64,000 bases of DNA from Notolepis coatsorum (Eukaryota > Chordata > Actinopteri > Aulopiformes > Paralepididae). Below the pieces are notes generated by a model. It ran no database searches and was not told where the DNA came from. It was given only the letters and a program-made list of their open reading frames with translations. Positions 11,601 through 21,475 of the stretch are shown here, piece by piece. Both the position numbers and the translations under genes were made by a program. The DNA lies in NCBI GenBank assembly GCA_963971535.1, contig OZ020589.1, positions 80,731,184 through 80,795,183 of the forward strand, in the 5' to 3' direction. Position 1 is the first letter of the stretch; each line of letters starts with the position of its first letter.

Positions 11601-12506
11601 TCCGATCTGGTAGCTGCAGTTGAACACAATACGATCCTTGCCGTTGTGGTGGACTTTGTGGTGCGGCACGTACCATGATTCGGTCGTCTGATCGGCCTCT
11701 TTAATGTCAATTTTCTTTATGTGTCCCGCTGTGATTAGCTTGTTAATCTCAGCGCGGTACACAGTCTCTTGAGCGGGGTCTCTGGCTAGGCGCCGCTCTG
11801 TGTTCAATAGATACCGCTCCGTCGCTTCTTTTGGGGCGTGGAAGGTAGGCATACCCTCTCGCCTCAGGAGTGGAGTTGCGTATCTCATCACTCCGTTGAC
11901 TTTGACTCTCTTTGTCCCCTGCTCGAGGAGGGCTATAGCGTAAATGTCTTCCTTGGAACGAATGTCTTTCTTTTCGTTCTTAAAGGGCATTGTCTCTAGT
12001 GTCCATAGCCTCTCGACATGCTGTAGGAGGGTGGTGTCTTCTTCTGTCACTCTGGAGTGGAGGCAGTTAGTGGCTGCTGTTCGGTTAAGAGACTTAGCGA
12101 GGGGGCCTTGTAATGTCCATCCTAGGCGGGTCTCGACTGCTGCAGGACAGCCTCTGGGCCCTGTGTGGACCCGGTCTATCGGGACGATGAGGTCTGCATG
12201 GTCGGAGACTATCAGCAGGGTCGGGGTGGCACCGTCTATGAGCGGTATAGGTAGTTGACGCAGGTGCACATATTTATCCATCAGCTTGGCGATGGGGTAG
12301 GTGTACTGCGACAGGCCTATTTCTTGGCTGGTGAAAGCGTTAGTAATCCTATACCGTCTCTCTGGCTGCCCGCTTGCTGCGATAGTAAAGGAGACATTCT
12401 CGCCCTTTATCGTCTTTAGATCTCTTCTTATTGTCCGAATCGTCATCTGGTTTTCGCTCCCCCGCAGCCCCAGCTGGGCCGCAGCGGACGCGAGGAGAAG
12501 GGTCTT
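8670..12506 (-). CDS. pol: BEL/Pao Pol: protease end, RT, RNase H, integrase
   Basis: In frame with gag and separated from it only by TAG at 12507-12509, which falls right after the protease DDGS active-site motif. The first ATG after it is at 12446 (1258 residues). Domains in order: remainder of the A17-type protease, RT with GDIKGMFLQV and a YVDN version of the YxDD box, RNase H (DLHVFSDAS, then LWSDSTTVL), an integrase zinc region (HHAG to CLDCRKW), an integrase core with D, D and E (GMDCFGP, LLSDHGTNF, GTWEREV), and a C-terminal DUF5641-like region (WRYSQVLADKFW, PRAMWPAGRV). The frame is open over the full length, as in a recently active copy. Confidence 0.9.
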   Translation of the reverse strand, partial: KTLLLASAAAQLGLRGSENQMTIRTIRRDLKTIKGENVSFTIAASGQPERRYRITNAFTSQEIGLSQYTYPIAKLMDKYVHLRQLPIPLIDGATPTLLIVSDHADLIVPIDRVHTGPRGCPAAVETRLGWTLQGPLAKSLNRTAATNCLHSRVTEEDTTLLQHVERLWTLETMPFKNEKKDIRSKEDIYAIALLEQGTKRVKVNGVMRYATPLLRREGMPTFHAPKEATERYLLNTERRLARDPAQETVYRAEINKLITAGHIKKIDIKEADQTTESWYVPHHKVHHNGKDRIVFNCSYQIGSQNLNKELLPGPTLGPSLLGVLLRFRQDKVAISGDIKGMFLQVRLVEEDKPLLRFLWRERIGDEQPAIYQWEVLPFGTTCSPCCATFALQKHVAEDPAADEEVRQSVGNSFYVDNCLQSISTPEEAEALLLKLRASLIKGGFDLRQWASSDPQVLRSLSPEDKAASSETWMATIPREAQEITLGLVWRFKTDSLHYKHTPLTKEQGRSTALQTTRRSVYRTLARQYDPLGCILPYTTRAKMIVRALWDKDQGCDDPIPEHLASTWREWETELSSLPGVNIRRSYFPPTVRPETCQVDLHVFSDASEVAYGSVAYLRAQEEGGEIHTAFILARSRIAPRKQQSIPRLELCAALAGAQLATLIQRELTIPVQRTILWSDSTTVLTWIRSDSCRYKVFVGVRVTEIQDLTEVASWRYVDTKHNPADVITRGMSLDDLTRHNLYSDGPEFLKLPEEEWPTPTPREASKEEAENKKSMFCGLNTLVSTDPDIDDCLTLESAQLKTFLWHHPEVQLTTDITAADYEEAELLLLQRAQRDSFPDELDCLQGAKPVPSDSRLLHLAPESDAHGLIRVGGRLRRAPDLPDDVKYPIVLNSRHKVTELIIKKYDEDVHHAGAERVFAEIRRRYWILQGREAVRRFQRTCLDCRKWRAQPSIPRMADLPPCCLRLGDKPFHSTGMDCFGPLYIKKGRGTEKRWGIVFKCMTTRVMHIELLPTMSTDSFLMAFRRFTLRKGKPSILLSDHGTNFKGGERELRESFQAMGPELKTHLAPSQIDFQFNPPNAPHFGGTWEREVRSIKTALYAVLGAQTVAEEVLMTVLTEIEGVLNSKPLGYVSSDVADVDPVTPNTLLMGRLDPALPQTMYRPEEANGRRMWRYSQVLADKFWNSFLLHYLPSLQTRQKWVKERDNLTEGTVVMIIDQSLPRAMWPAGRVSKVITGADGKVRAAEVLVQGRIYTRPVARLIELPRLPDTIDDDHDPMTL

Positions 12507-14876
12507 CTATGACCCGTCGTCAAGGACGGCGTAAGTGTCCATGACCTTATCTTGGTAACTCAGTGTTACGCGGACCACCTTTAAGAGCACCCGGGCGCCC
12601 CCGCTGCTGGCGGGGTCAATGTACATAACACTTGCCTTTGTGCTGCTTGAGGGTGCAGGCTTTCTTCTGTTACTGTCGTGTAGGACATCTAGGTGGGCTC
12701 CGTCACACCGACTACACCTCTTCTTTAAGCGGCAATCGGCTGCCATGTGACTGCGCGCACATCGGTAACAGCGTCGGTTGGACTTTATCCATTGACTCAC
12801 CTCGTCGGCGGTCATCTTCTTGAACGTGTCACATTGTGACAACCAGTGTTCCTTTTCGCAGTACGGGCACACCATCTTCCACTTCTCTTTCATCGAGGGG
12901 GTACTGTGGTTCTTGCTGCTCGGTACTGATTCTGATTGGTGCATGACGGTCACCAATCTGCGGCCATCGTTTGCTCTCCTAGGTCCCTCTCTGGAGCTTG
13001 GTGTGCTCCGCATGAACGTATCCAACCGTAGGCTGTTGACTTCTCTCGCCAGGAAGTCGGCTAGGTCTAGGAGGGATGGCTCGGGACCGTTAGGATCACG
13101 GTGGTCTCTTTGCCGCCTGAAGCGCTCTTGTCGGGCGGGCGGAAGCTTCTCTAAAATCCTCTCGACATTAGAGTTTGCGTACAGTTCGTGCATACCCTTT
13201 TCTCTTTGCGCCCCCAGCATCCCTACCAGGGATTGTACCTTGATAGACAGGTCATCTAGTGAGCGATTGTCTGTGGCTGGGGGTAGGCGGTCAATATGCC
13301 TTATCTCTTGTATTACGTAGTCCCATATGCGTCCATATCTTTGGTCGAGTGCTGCTAGAGCCGCTGTGTATGGGGTAGTAGAGGTGGCATAGGCCAGCGC
13401 TATATTGTGCGCTCGGGGCACCTTGAGGTGCTTCAGTAGGATAGCATACTTGTACGGTTCATCAGCTACATCGGACATCATTGTCTCTAAGCACATTCGT
13501 AGCTCCGTGTACTGTGCTCTGTTCTCGTGGGTGAAGTCCGGAAACGTCGGTGTGCCAATGTATGATGCCATGGATGGCTGGCACATCGGTGAGCGTTGGA
13601 AGAGAGGCCTCCTAGGCGAGTCTCCTCTTACGCCTCTTGGTGGGCTGGTACCTGCTGGGTACCATGGCCCGCGTATTCAGGTGCTGTTCCTCGGGGCTGG
13701 TTGTGCGTCAAGCTCACCCGTGAATTGAGTCGGGGGTCTGTAGCGCAGAGCCGTGGGGGTAGAGCCTGGGCTGTACTGGACCTCCTGGTCCTGTGGAGTA
13801 CTGTGCTGCTGTCGGGCTTGACTCTCCTCCTCTCCCTCTTCTTCTTCCTCTGGCAGGTCCTCTAGATCCTGTAGTCGTCTATTTAGCCTCTCCGCGGTGT
13901 AGACCGTTTCTTCCTTGTAGCTGGGTCTCACTTGGACCGGTCGGGGAAGGGGTTCGGAGGGGGGTATAGGCTCTCTCTGGTGGTCGGGCTCAGGGTTGCT
14001 TGATCGGGTAGGGGAGGGTGCCCTTGACCCTTGTCTTGACGAGGCCCTGGAACCCCGTGCGGAGGGAGGGGGTGTTGCCCTGGTGATCAGCTGCTCCATT
14101 ATCTGCGCTTGTAATCGGTCGCGCTCGGCTTCGCGCTTGGTGAGAGCGAGGTCGCGCTCTGCTTCTCTTTGGGCACCGGCAGCGGCGCGCTGGGCTTCGG
14201 CGGCGGCGCGCTGGGCTTTGGCCCGGTCCCTTACCATATTCTCTTCCGTCTGAAGGCGTCTAATCTCTAGACGTATACGATCTTCGTCGCTCCGTTGCTG
14301 CGCTTGAAGGCGTTCTCTTTCCATGGAAGAATGTTCGCGCTCACTAAGCGTCTGTGCTTGGAGTCGATCGCGCTCTGTTGAGGCTGCTAGACTGGCGAGG
14401 AATGCCTGTGCCAGCATCTTGTCCGCCTCGCTGGGGGAAGACGCTGGTTGGGGTGATCCGCTCCTGGCAGTACTCGTTGGAGATCTGTTCTCCTGTGGCG
14501 AGTCCTGGAGATCCATCTCCGGGGTGCTCGCCTCTTCTTGTAGCGGGTCGAGTTCCATCCCTGGAGGGCTGTCTTTATCCTGGAGCTCTCCGGGGACTAC
14601 TTCTTCGGTCTTGGCGGGGGGTAAAGTCATGTCGGGTCCCTCCTGGTCCCTACCGTGAGCTTGGTCAGTTACGTTAGAACCCACTAGGGCCTCTATTGGC
14701 GGGGTAGCCTGGTCGATAGGGTCGGACATAATTTTACGATCTACTTTTTCCGCGTTTACCGTCTGTAGAAAGCTAGGTAGTATATTGGCAACGTAATCCT
14801 CTAAGTACTGAGGTGTCTGCCGTCTACGCTGCGGGCGATCTACTTTAGGAGAACCGTTTTGTGGAGTGTTCATCAT
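12507..14876 (-). pseudogene. gag: BEL/Pao Gag with internal stop, up to protease active site
   Basis: First in-frame ATGs are at 14876 and 14873; upstream only a GTG. The N-terminal part (to 13677) is Ser/Pro-rich and then a long charged coiled coil built on ERxxLQAQ and AQRAAAEAQR repeats, ending in an acidic patch. TGA at 13677-13679 interrupts the frame, which continues in phase into a DUF1759-like gag core (FTHENRAQYTELRMCLE) and three Cys/His zinc clusters (CPYCEKEHWLSQC, CYRCARSHMAADC, CSRCDGAH). It closes at the protease DDGS motif and a TAG. Both stops could be single C-to-T changes, so they look like decay rather than programmed signals. Confidence 0.85.
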
Positions 14877-15311
14877 TGGCCATGTCAATATTAATACCAC
14901 TATATTAATATTACACTAGTTACCCTCCGGCTCGAAGGACCAATTGTAACTGAGGGGTACAATTCCCTGACTGTATTGATAAGTATGGTATCATTAAACC
15001 ACTACCGTCTTATGTACTTTAATTACTGGCCATACAGTACATGATATATAAATATGATGAACACTTCCCACAATGAATCGGTTCCACACAAAGTTGTAAT
15101 TAAGTATTTATTGCAGCAAAAGGTACATAATATACTTCTCTATTTTACTTTGGATGCGCTTATAAGGCAAAGGAATGTGCGTAGGCAAATCAATAATGAA
15201 TGTCCATTCTCTGGTTACGCAGGAGGTAATTATACAACCTGAATCTTAGGGAATTATATCTATGGTACACTAGTAATATATAGCGGGAGATACTGGAAGG
15301 GTCCCCCCGGT
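14877..15311 (-). other. BEL/Pao 5' leader
   Basis: About 435 bp between the 5' LTR and gag. On the minus strand it begins with a run of C and G (ACCGGGGGGACCC) that could hold the primer site; I cannot assign a tRNA. A short hairpin-like pair, TGTAACTGAGGGGTACAATT, lies near 14945. No gene is seen. Confidence 0.4.
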
Positions 15312-16279
15312 TGTAAGCCAGCAGGGGTAGAGGATCTGTCGGTAGTAGAGCCTGGGTCAACGATGATAAGGAGACTCCGAGTACGGGAGACGGTGCAATA
15401 AGATCTTGATCCACAGACGAATACAGCTGTTCTCCGTAGCCTGTAGATCCACAGGGAAGAAAGCTAGCCTGCCTCAGGCTCTCTGAGGCGCAGACTCGAC
15501 GTGGCTCCTCACAGGGTAAATCCCACACACGTGTAGGCGTCGGCGATTCTCCGCTCCATTAATCACAGGACCAAAAGCAAATATAATCCATCCGCAAAGG
15601 GCTATGTTGTCGTCGGGTAGATTAATCCAGTGTACATGTCCACACGGTTCTCGTCTAGGGCTCCTCGGGTGAAAGCGCCATGAAAGCAGCCCAGCCTGGA
15701 TAAGCTCTCTAGCTGATACGAGGAAGCGTTGGTGATGCTGGTCACTGTAGAACTTTAGCCGCACGATACACTATACACAAATAGACTATTACTGACTTAA
15801 TAGAAATATGTCGCACTCGACGGTATAGCGCCAAACTCTGACAATTCAGTTATTAATTCGCACGCGGTCTCAATGCTCTTATTTGGGGCCAAACAGGGCA
15901 TACTTCACCGCACGGAGTATCGTGGGTGAGGCTTCAACTTATTGGGTAACATACTTCTGTATTCACCTGCGCCATATTTATATGCACGGCGAACAATCTA
16001 GTGCCAACCTCATTTCTGTCTCGTATTCTTGGGCAAGGCCGGGCATGTACAGACATGTCTTGACGGTGGCTTTGAACCTGACTCTGGAGGCATGGCCTTG
16101 GCGCCTGTGGACCGCTGTCCAATAGGAGAATGAAATATTATGGTCTGTACTAGGCTAAAGGGATATTCCGTGTATATGTACAAGGAATATACAAGGGATA
16201 TCAAACGATATACAAATATTATGCGATATATATCAATCAATAAATATATATATTCGGTTTAATCTGATCCTTTGTAACA
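15312..16279 (-). repeat. BEL/Pao 5' LTR with about 350-bp extra block
   Basis: 968 bp, TGTAAGCC...TTGTAACA on the plus strand (so TGTTACAA...GGCTTACA on the minus strand). It has a block at about 15728-16078 absent from the other LTR. On the minus strand that block contains CATATAAATATGG, a possible TATA box, so the 3' LTR may have lost its promoter rather than this one having gained sequence. Confidence 0.85.
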
Positions 16280-16400
16280 GAGGCCTTATCTGTAATGCAA
16301 AGTGGTAAGGCTCCTGGACGGGACGGTATCCCACCAGAAATGTACCTATCATGCTGGGATGTAATAGGACCCCTATTACTTAATATGATGTTATACTCAA
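16280..16400 (+). mobile_element. L1 LINE fragment, RT start (part 1)
   Basis: Translates without stops to an L1-type RT segment around SGKAPGRDGIPPEMY, the conserved GKAPGxDG box. It begins exactly at the BEL LTR edge, so its 5' part was lost or displaced there. It stops at a TTAA and resumes at 28222 in the same reading frame. Confidence 0.85.
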
Positions 16401-17187
16401 TTAACACTTTGAGTGCCGGGACCCGTCTTTAGACGTCTTTGCTGGCCATGCTAAAGTTGCCAGAGGACGCGTTACGTCGTCCTTATATCAATATTTCAAA
16501 AATCTGCGATCGGATTCATATGTCCCCTCCGCTGGCCTGAGATCCACCAGCAGGACCCACTGAGCTCTCTGGCGGTTCAGGAGCGCCACCTGGTGGCCGA
16601 TCGGCGCAATCGCCAAACAGGATGTTGAATAGAGGTTGTCATGACGACCGTAGTACTTCCGGGCGCTCGCTATAGTTCATGGGACTCTGGCTCGTCACGC
16701 TACACGTGATCGATTGGCAATAACTCGATAAACAACATGATTTGGACGTATATACCATTATACAAGCTGGAGATGGACCGGGTAAAAATATATCCCATAA
16801 TGATAAGATTTCTACTCGACGATGATCGCCCAATGGCGCGCGGAGACTGGGGTGAGTTTCAGCGTGTAACGTTACCGTCTTCGATACTAACTGCTATTAT
16901 CAACATTTGACCCACATTAGATGATTGGTATAACGCTGCCCACGGAATTATAAACGCCCCCTCGCCCATCCGGTCAACATCAGATGACGTGTAGTAACTT
17001 CTAGAAGTACGTCTAGTTGGAATTTTTTATATCGCGCTGATTGCCATCAAACTGTATTTCATCATCAATATAATGCATTTGGGGCTATATATCACGTTCT
17101 GGAGAAAGCTGCAGAAAGAGATGAAAACATACTTATACATTAGACCATACTTTACTATGAATATGTGAATGAAAAAGTTTAACGTTG

Positions 17188-18949
17188 TGTTGAAAGCTAC
17201 AGGTCGCCTCTATATATCTCAATCACCTACTCGAGATATAAACCTGCGGCCGCTCGATATCCCCCGGCGAGGTGCTAAACTCGCCAAGTTCTCGAGTCAT
17301 TTTACTATTTCTGTCTAGATTACTTCAAGTCACTGGTCTTGTGATATCCAGTTGATATGAAATGTAATCATGAAGAGTTGTTAATCTCTTCTTGTTTGAA
17401 ATAAACCGAATATATGTCTAGGAGAACCATTATCGCCTGTAATAAAAATAATATTATTATTATCATCATTTTACGAAAAGGCTTGTAATACTGCTCATTT
17501 GAAAGCTTGGTTGTATTACTACTTTTTTAATAAGTATTACCACTGTACTAACACGTAATCATTGTTTGCACTCCCCGGCGACTCCTGTCCTCCTCCTCCT
17601 CCTCCTCCGTCAGCGGAACCGACCGTCTTGAACCCTGCAGTGATTCAGACGGTCGAGGTCCCACATAAGACAGAGTCCGTCTGGACACAGAGACACCGGA
17701 ACCCGCAAACAACACCCATCTACATGCATAGTATTTCTTATCAGTACATAGCATATACATATATATATATTTTTTTTTTAGCTGAAAAGCATTAACCAGT
17801 CAATTGATTCAATCTGTATTTCAGGACATAGTCACCTCAGAGGAAATCAGGGCACGGCTGGTATTTGCTGGCATTGCTGGCAGGAATCAGTCCAAGAACT
17901 CAATGGATTATAAAAAGTCATTTTTATTTCAATGAAGTTACAGAAAAAGACTTGAGCTAAAATATCCATTACAGCTTAAAAGAAGTATAAAACAAAAAAC
18001 ATCTCATCTGGCACGGCTTGTGCCCGCAAGCAACATCTTGTCTTCCAATTCACACAATGGTAAAAACTTCAAAATCTCTCAAAAAAGTCTCTAAGCACCA
18101 TTCTTCTTCTCTCTCCAGCTCAGTGTAAAAATCCTGCCTGTGATCTCGCCAGTTGGCCCTTATAAAGGGCCCCATGGTCTCTTCTGCTTATTGGTCCAAA
18201 TACAGCGCTGTCACCGTGATGTCATTTCACCAGCCAGTCAATGCACGGCTCGTGGGGACTGGCTCTACTCCCATTTTACTCCACTAGGCCGTAACTCGAA
18301 AAAGTAATTGTAACGTTTTTGCTGGAACAGAGCATGTCTGTTCTGCTGGCTCACTGTAAGGGTTAACTTCCTGACTCCCCTTCTTCCTCCCTCTGTCTCG
18401 GCTCTGGAAAGTCCCTTCTTGAACAGAGAGGCCCCCGTACATTCCTCTGGGCTGTAGTCATTATTGAGAGGGAATAACTGGCCTGTGTTCCTACAATACA
18501 CCATATGCCTGTACTGCATACTACATACCTGTAATACATCAATATACTATTGTATATTGCATTGTATATATTGTATATATATATATATATATAAATATAC
18601 AATACACCTGTACCAATCATTGGTTTTATTCTATGCAAACAGGACAGGTTTAAACTGTGCCGACTTGCTCTCAGCTCAGGCCTGCTTGTCACTCCGACTG
18701 CACATTAACTGTAACATAGTTTTATAAGTGTATAAAGAGTATACAGGTCATATACATAGCTTCAATCATATATAATAAACATATGAATTTTATACAAAGT
18801 GTCACTCGTCGACTTGTGGCACTTAAAATGTGTTTACACATAACGTGTTTCTATTCCATTGTCCAGGAAGAATCTACAGACATTCCCCTTAATCATATAA
18901 GATCAGGATGTCATACCCAGTGTCACTTAGTTGGCTGTGACACTTTACA
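17188..18949 (-). repeat. 3' LTR of the zinc-finger retroelement
   Basis: 1762 bp, TGTTGAAAGC...CTTTACA on the plus strand. Near-identical to 26286-28045. On the minus strand it carries a CCAAT and TATA-like pair near 18165-18200 and an AATAAA at 17923-17928. It contains a short CCT-repeat, an AT run and a T run that vary in length between the copies. Confidence 0.92.
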
Positions 18950-18961
18950 CCCCCTCTGTCA
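18950..18961 (-). other. Polypurine tract of the zinc-finger retroelement
   Basis: Minus strand reads GACAGAGGGGG directly before TGTAAAGTGTC, the U3 start of the 3' LTR. This is the expected plus-strand primer and fixes the orientation. Confidence 0.75.
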
Positions 18962-19543
18962 TCCTGGTCGGTCATTTTCCATTGTCTTAATAGCGTCTGT
19001 ACTGGGGAACGAGATGGCGATTGTGGGGTCACGTGGCTGTGACTCTCCACACCCCCTCTGCCATCTTGGTGCCTTGTTACCCTGGTAGCCGGCGGGAAGA
19101 CTTGCATCTGTTGTTCCCTGGCAGGACGGCTCGACAGGATAGGGGTCACGTTGTTGCTTGGTATCCGGCGGGAAGACTTGCATCTGTTGTTCCCTGGCAG
19201 GACGGCTCGACAGGATAGGGGTCACGTTGTTGCTTGGTATCCGGCGGGAAGACTTGCATCTGTTGTTCCCGGCCGATGCACCCAGGCTGTTGTCGTCTTG
19301 GTCATCTTGGTCACCTTGGTCATCTTGGTCATCTTGGTCACCTTGGTCATCTTGGTCATCTTGGGGTCGCCCCCTCTGACCTCTTGGATCTCTCCCATAG
19401 TTTGAGGTAGGTTGATTTGTCACTTCTCGGGCGACCCCCACGGGTCCCCGAGAATTGTAGCAGCAGTCCTCTATTGACGTGTGGTTGGCCTGGTCATGTG
19501 ACCCTGTCCGTAGGTCTCGCAGGACATCACAGATACAGTCCAC
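18959..19543 (-). CDS. Low-complexity ORF near the 3' end of the zinc-finger retroelement
   Basis: 194-codon open frame, rich in Asp/Gln/Gly (DDQDDQGD repeats from a 9-bp tandem repeat) and in three copies of a 76-bp repeat that encode Arg/Gln-rich segments. No domain recognised. It may be only an open stretch of tandem repeats, or a downstream exon. A second short frame at 19579-19809 encodes repeated RPP units. Confidence 0.2.
   Translation of the reverse strand: MDCICDVLRDLRTGSHDQANHTSIEDCCYNSRGPVGVAREVTNQPTSNYGRDPRGQRGRPQDDQDDQGDQDDQDDQGDQDDQDDNSLGASAGNNRCKSSRRIPSNNVTPILSSRPAREQQMQVFPPDTKQQRDPYPVEPSCQGTTDASLPAGYQGNKAPRWQRGCGESQPRDPTIAISFPSTDAIKTMENDRPG
19085..19370. repeat. 76-bp and 9-bp tandem repeats
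   Basis: A 76-bp unit starts at 19085, 19161 and 19237 (about 2.5 copies). It is followed by about nine copies of CTTGGTCAT/C (19285-19365). Confidence 0.85.
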
Positions 19544-19629
19544 AGAGGACTCATTTCTTTTCTCTCTTTCAGGTCCATTCAGGGCTCTCGTCGCCCTGTA
19601 ACCTGGGTCCAGGCCGATGTCTCTCTGTC

Positions 19630-19700
19630 CGGTCTGGGAGGTCTAGGAGGTCTGGGAGGTCTGGGAGGTCTGGGAGGTCTGGGAGGTCTGGGAGGTCTAG
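19630..19700. repeat. 10-bp tandem repeat GTCTGGGAGG
   Basis: About seven copies of a G-rich 10-bp unit. On the minus strand it encodes Arg-Pro-Pro runs. Confidence 0.85.
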
Positions 19701-20081
19701 ATGAGGACCCTGAGGATGCTCTGTAGCTTGACCTATCCCGGTCTTCCTCCATTTCCGATTTCTGACCTGAGTCAGTATATTCCTTCTTGCCATTCGCTGC
19801 GTCGTCCACTGACTTCGGGGGACAGCCCCCCCTGTCTAAGAATGCGGCACTGGTTCAGGTTTTGTCCCTTTACCAGCGCACCTTTACCAGCCCACATTGT
19901 TCACAGGCCTTTCGGACTGTTATCGCTCTTTGTTTGGCTTTATGTATGAGAATGTTGTTAGTTCTCAGGTATACCAACATCCTCCTACTTCCGGCATGTC
20001 CAGGGTTATCATATACCTGTCTGATCATGTGAGTAGCCTCGTCCTGTTAGCAATGGCTAGTTAGCCTGCTATTCGCTCCTA

Positions 20082-20290
20082 TTTGCAATGGCTATTTCAG
20101 CCTGCTCGCAATGGCTATTTCAGCCTGCTATTCGCAATGGCTATTTCAGCCTGCTATTCGCAATGGCTATTTCAGCCTGCTATTCGCAATGGCTATTTCA
20201 GCCTGCTATTCGCAATGGCTATTTCAGCCTGCTATTCGCAATGGCTATTTCAGCCTGCTATTTGCAATGGCTATTTCAGCCTGCTATTCA
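20082..20290. repeat. 26-bp tandem repeat
   Basis: About eight copies of a CGCAATGGCTATTTCAGCCT-starting 26-bp unit (starts at 20107, 20133 and so on), with degenerate first and last units. No function visible. The 20291-21240 stretch that follows holds no gene. Confidence 0.9.
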
Positions 20291-21247
20291 CAAAGTAGAG
20301 TTTTTTCTACTTAAGTTCTGACTTTAAGTAAGCATTTAGTTACTTCAAGTCATGAGTAAACCTTTTTACCGTATTTCACAAAAATATACTTTAATTGTGA
20401 TTCTTTCTTTAAGTAGAACCTTCTACGTTTTTGACTGTAAGAAAACATTACGTAACTTTTTAGTCATGAGTAACCGCTACTTCAAGTCGTTACTTATCAA
20501 CCCTCTCTTGTTCCTGATAGATTTTTTACCAATATACTTTTGGCTGTCTGCTGCGCTCTGCAGACCATCTACGTCACCAGTGTTCCAGATCTCGAACATT
20601 AGGAAGAGTCTTGGTTGGAGAGGTTCTGCCGATAAGACCAATCTTGAGTAAGGTTGACTCAAATCTGTAACTAATTCTACTCCAGAGACACCTGACAGCA
20701 GTTATTTCAGTTAATATTCTTTCGGCTGTTGATACCTATTTAATTAGTATACAGCCCAACTCACTTGAACTCATGTTCTAAGCCCCGGAACCTCCAATCC
20801 GTTTTGACAGACCTATAAACCAGTGACTTGGCCGCCTAAGCACCACAGCGTCCTGTATGCTGAGGCTTCCAAGTCTCCACAAATCTGATAGGCCCGTCGG
20901 ATACAGAGACCCTGATGCTCGCTCTGTCCCCCCGCGTCAAGGTGCTAAGCTCGATGAGAGTTTGCAGAGTCTCAATTTGTTACCCATAGGCGCTGGTGAG
21001 TGTACATCTCATGCAGCTGATATGGTTGGTAGGGTGCTAACCTACCAAATGGTTGCTGTCAGGAAATCCCTTCTGAATGAAATAGATTACAAATTCACTT
21101 TACTTTACTCTGGGTTTAGAGCAAGGACGGACATCTTTACATATTATACTTAAAATATATACAAAATGCATGTAGTATTCTATGTCATGTTCCTTCCTAA
21201 ATGACAATAACACTACATATTCTTCCTCTTGACAGATGAGCGGTATG

Positions 21248-21471
21248 TCAAGTGCAGTTTGCACTTGCTTGAGTGTCACGTGTCAGGGCCCCCGAAGGTA
21301 ATTTCTCCCTTTGTTGCCCTCATCTCTGCTTGCTGTTCTGGGGTTAGTTTCTCCCCCATGTTTCTCCCGTCAAGTGCAGGTTGCACTAGCTTGAGTGTCA
21401 TGTGTCAGGGCCCCCGAAGGTAATTTCTCCCTTTGTTGCCCCTATCTCTGCTTGCTGCTCGGGGGTTAGTG
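21248..21471. repeat. 122-bp direct duplication
   Basis: TCAAGTGCAGTTTGCACT at 21248 recurs at 21370 (with GG for TT), and the rest follows nearly identically, just past the end of the tail ORF. Confidence 0.85.
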
Positions 21472-21475
21472 CGGC

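Larger units (their letters stand above)
7959..16279 (-). mobile_element. BEL/Pao LTR retrotransposon
   Basis: Full-length element on the minus strand: 5' LTR (15312-16279), leader, gag (14876-12507), pol (12506-8670), polypurine tract, 3' LTR (7959-8575). Polyprotein order is gag, zinc knuckles, protease, RT, RNase H, integrase, as in BEL/Pao. The whole polyprotein lies in one frame of about 2069 codons, broken only by TGA at 13677-13679 and TAG at 12507-12509. LTRs end TG...CA in the intact copy. The outer flanks do not share a TSD (left flank ...TTACTA, right flank GAGGC...), so the element may be recombinant. The LTRs differ at only a few positions outside one indel, suggesting recent insertion. 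Confidence 0.9.

Noticed and set aside
17548-18692. Short frames inside the LTRs (also at 26646-27712)
   Set aside because: Present in both LTR copies, without domains; they overlap promoter and polyadenylation regions.
19560-19575. Good plus-strand splice acceptor (pyrimidine run then CAG)
   Set aside because: No matching plus-strand gene, and it opposes the element's transcription direction; chance likely.
20082-20290. Possible CRISPR array
   Set aside because: 26-bp units are contiguous with no spacer; ordinary minisatellite.
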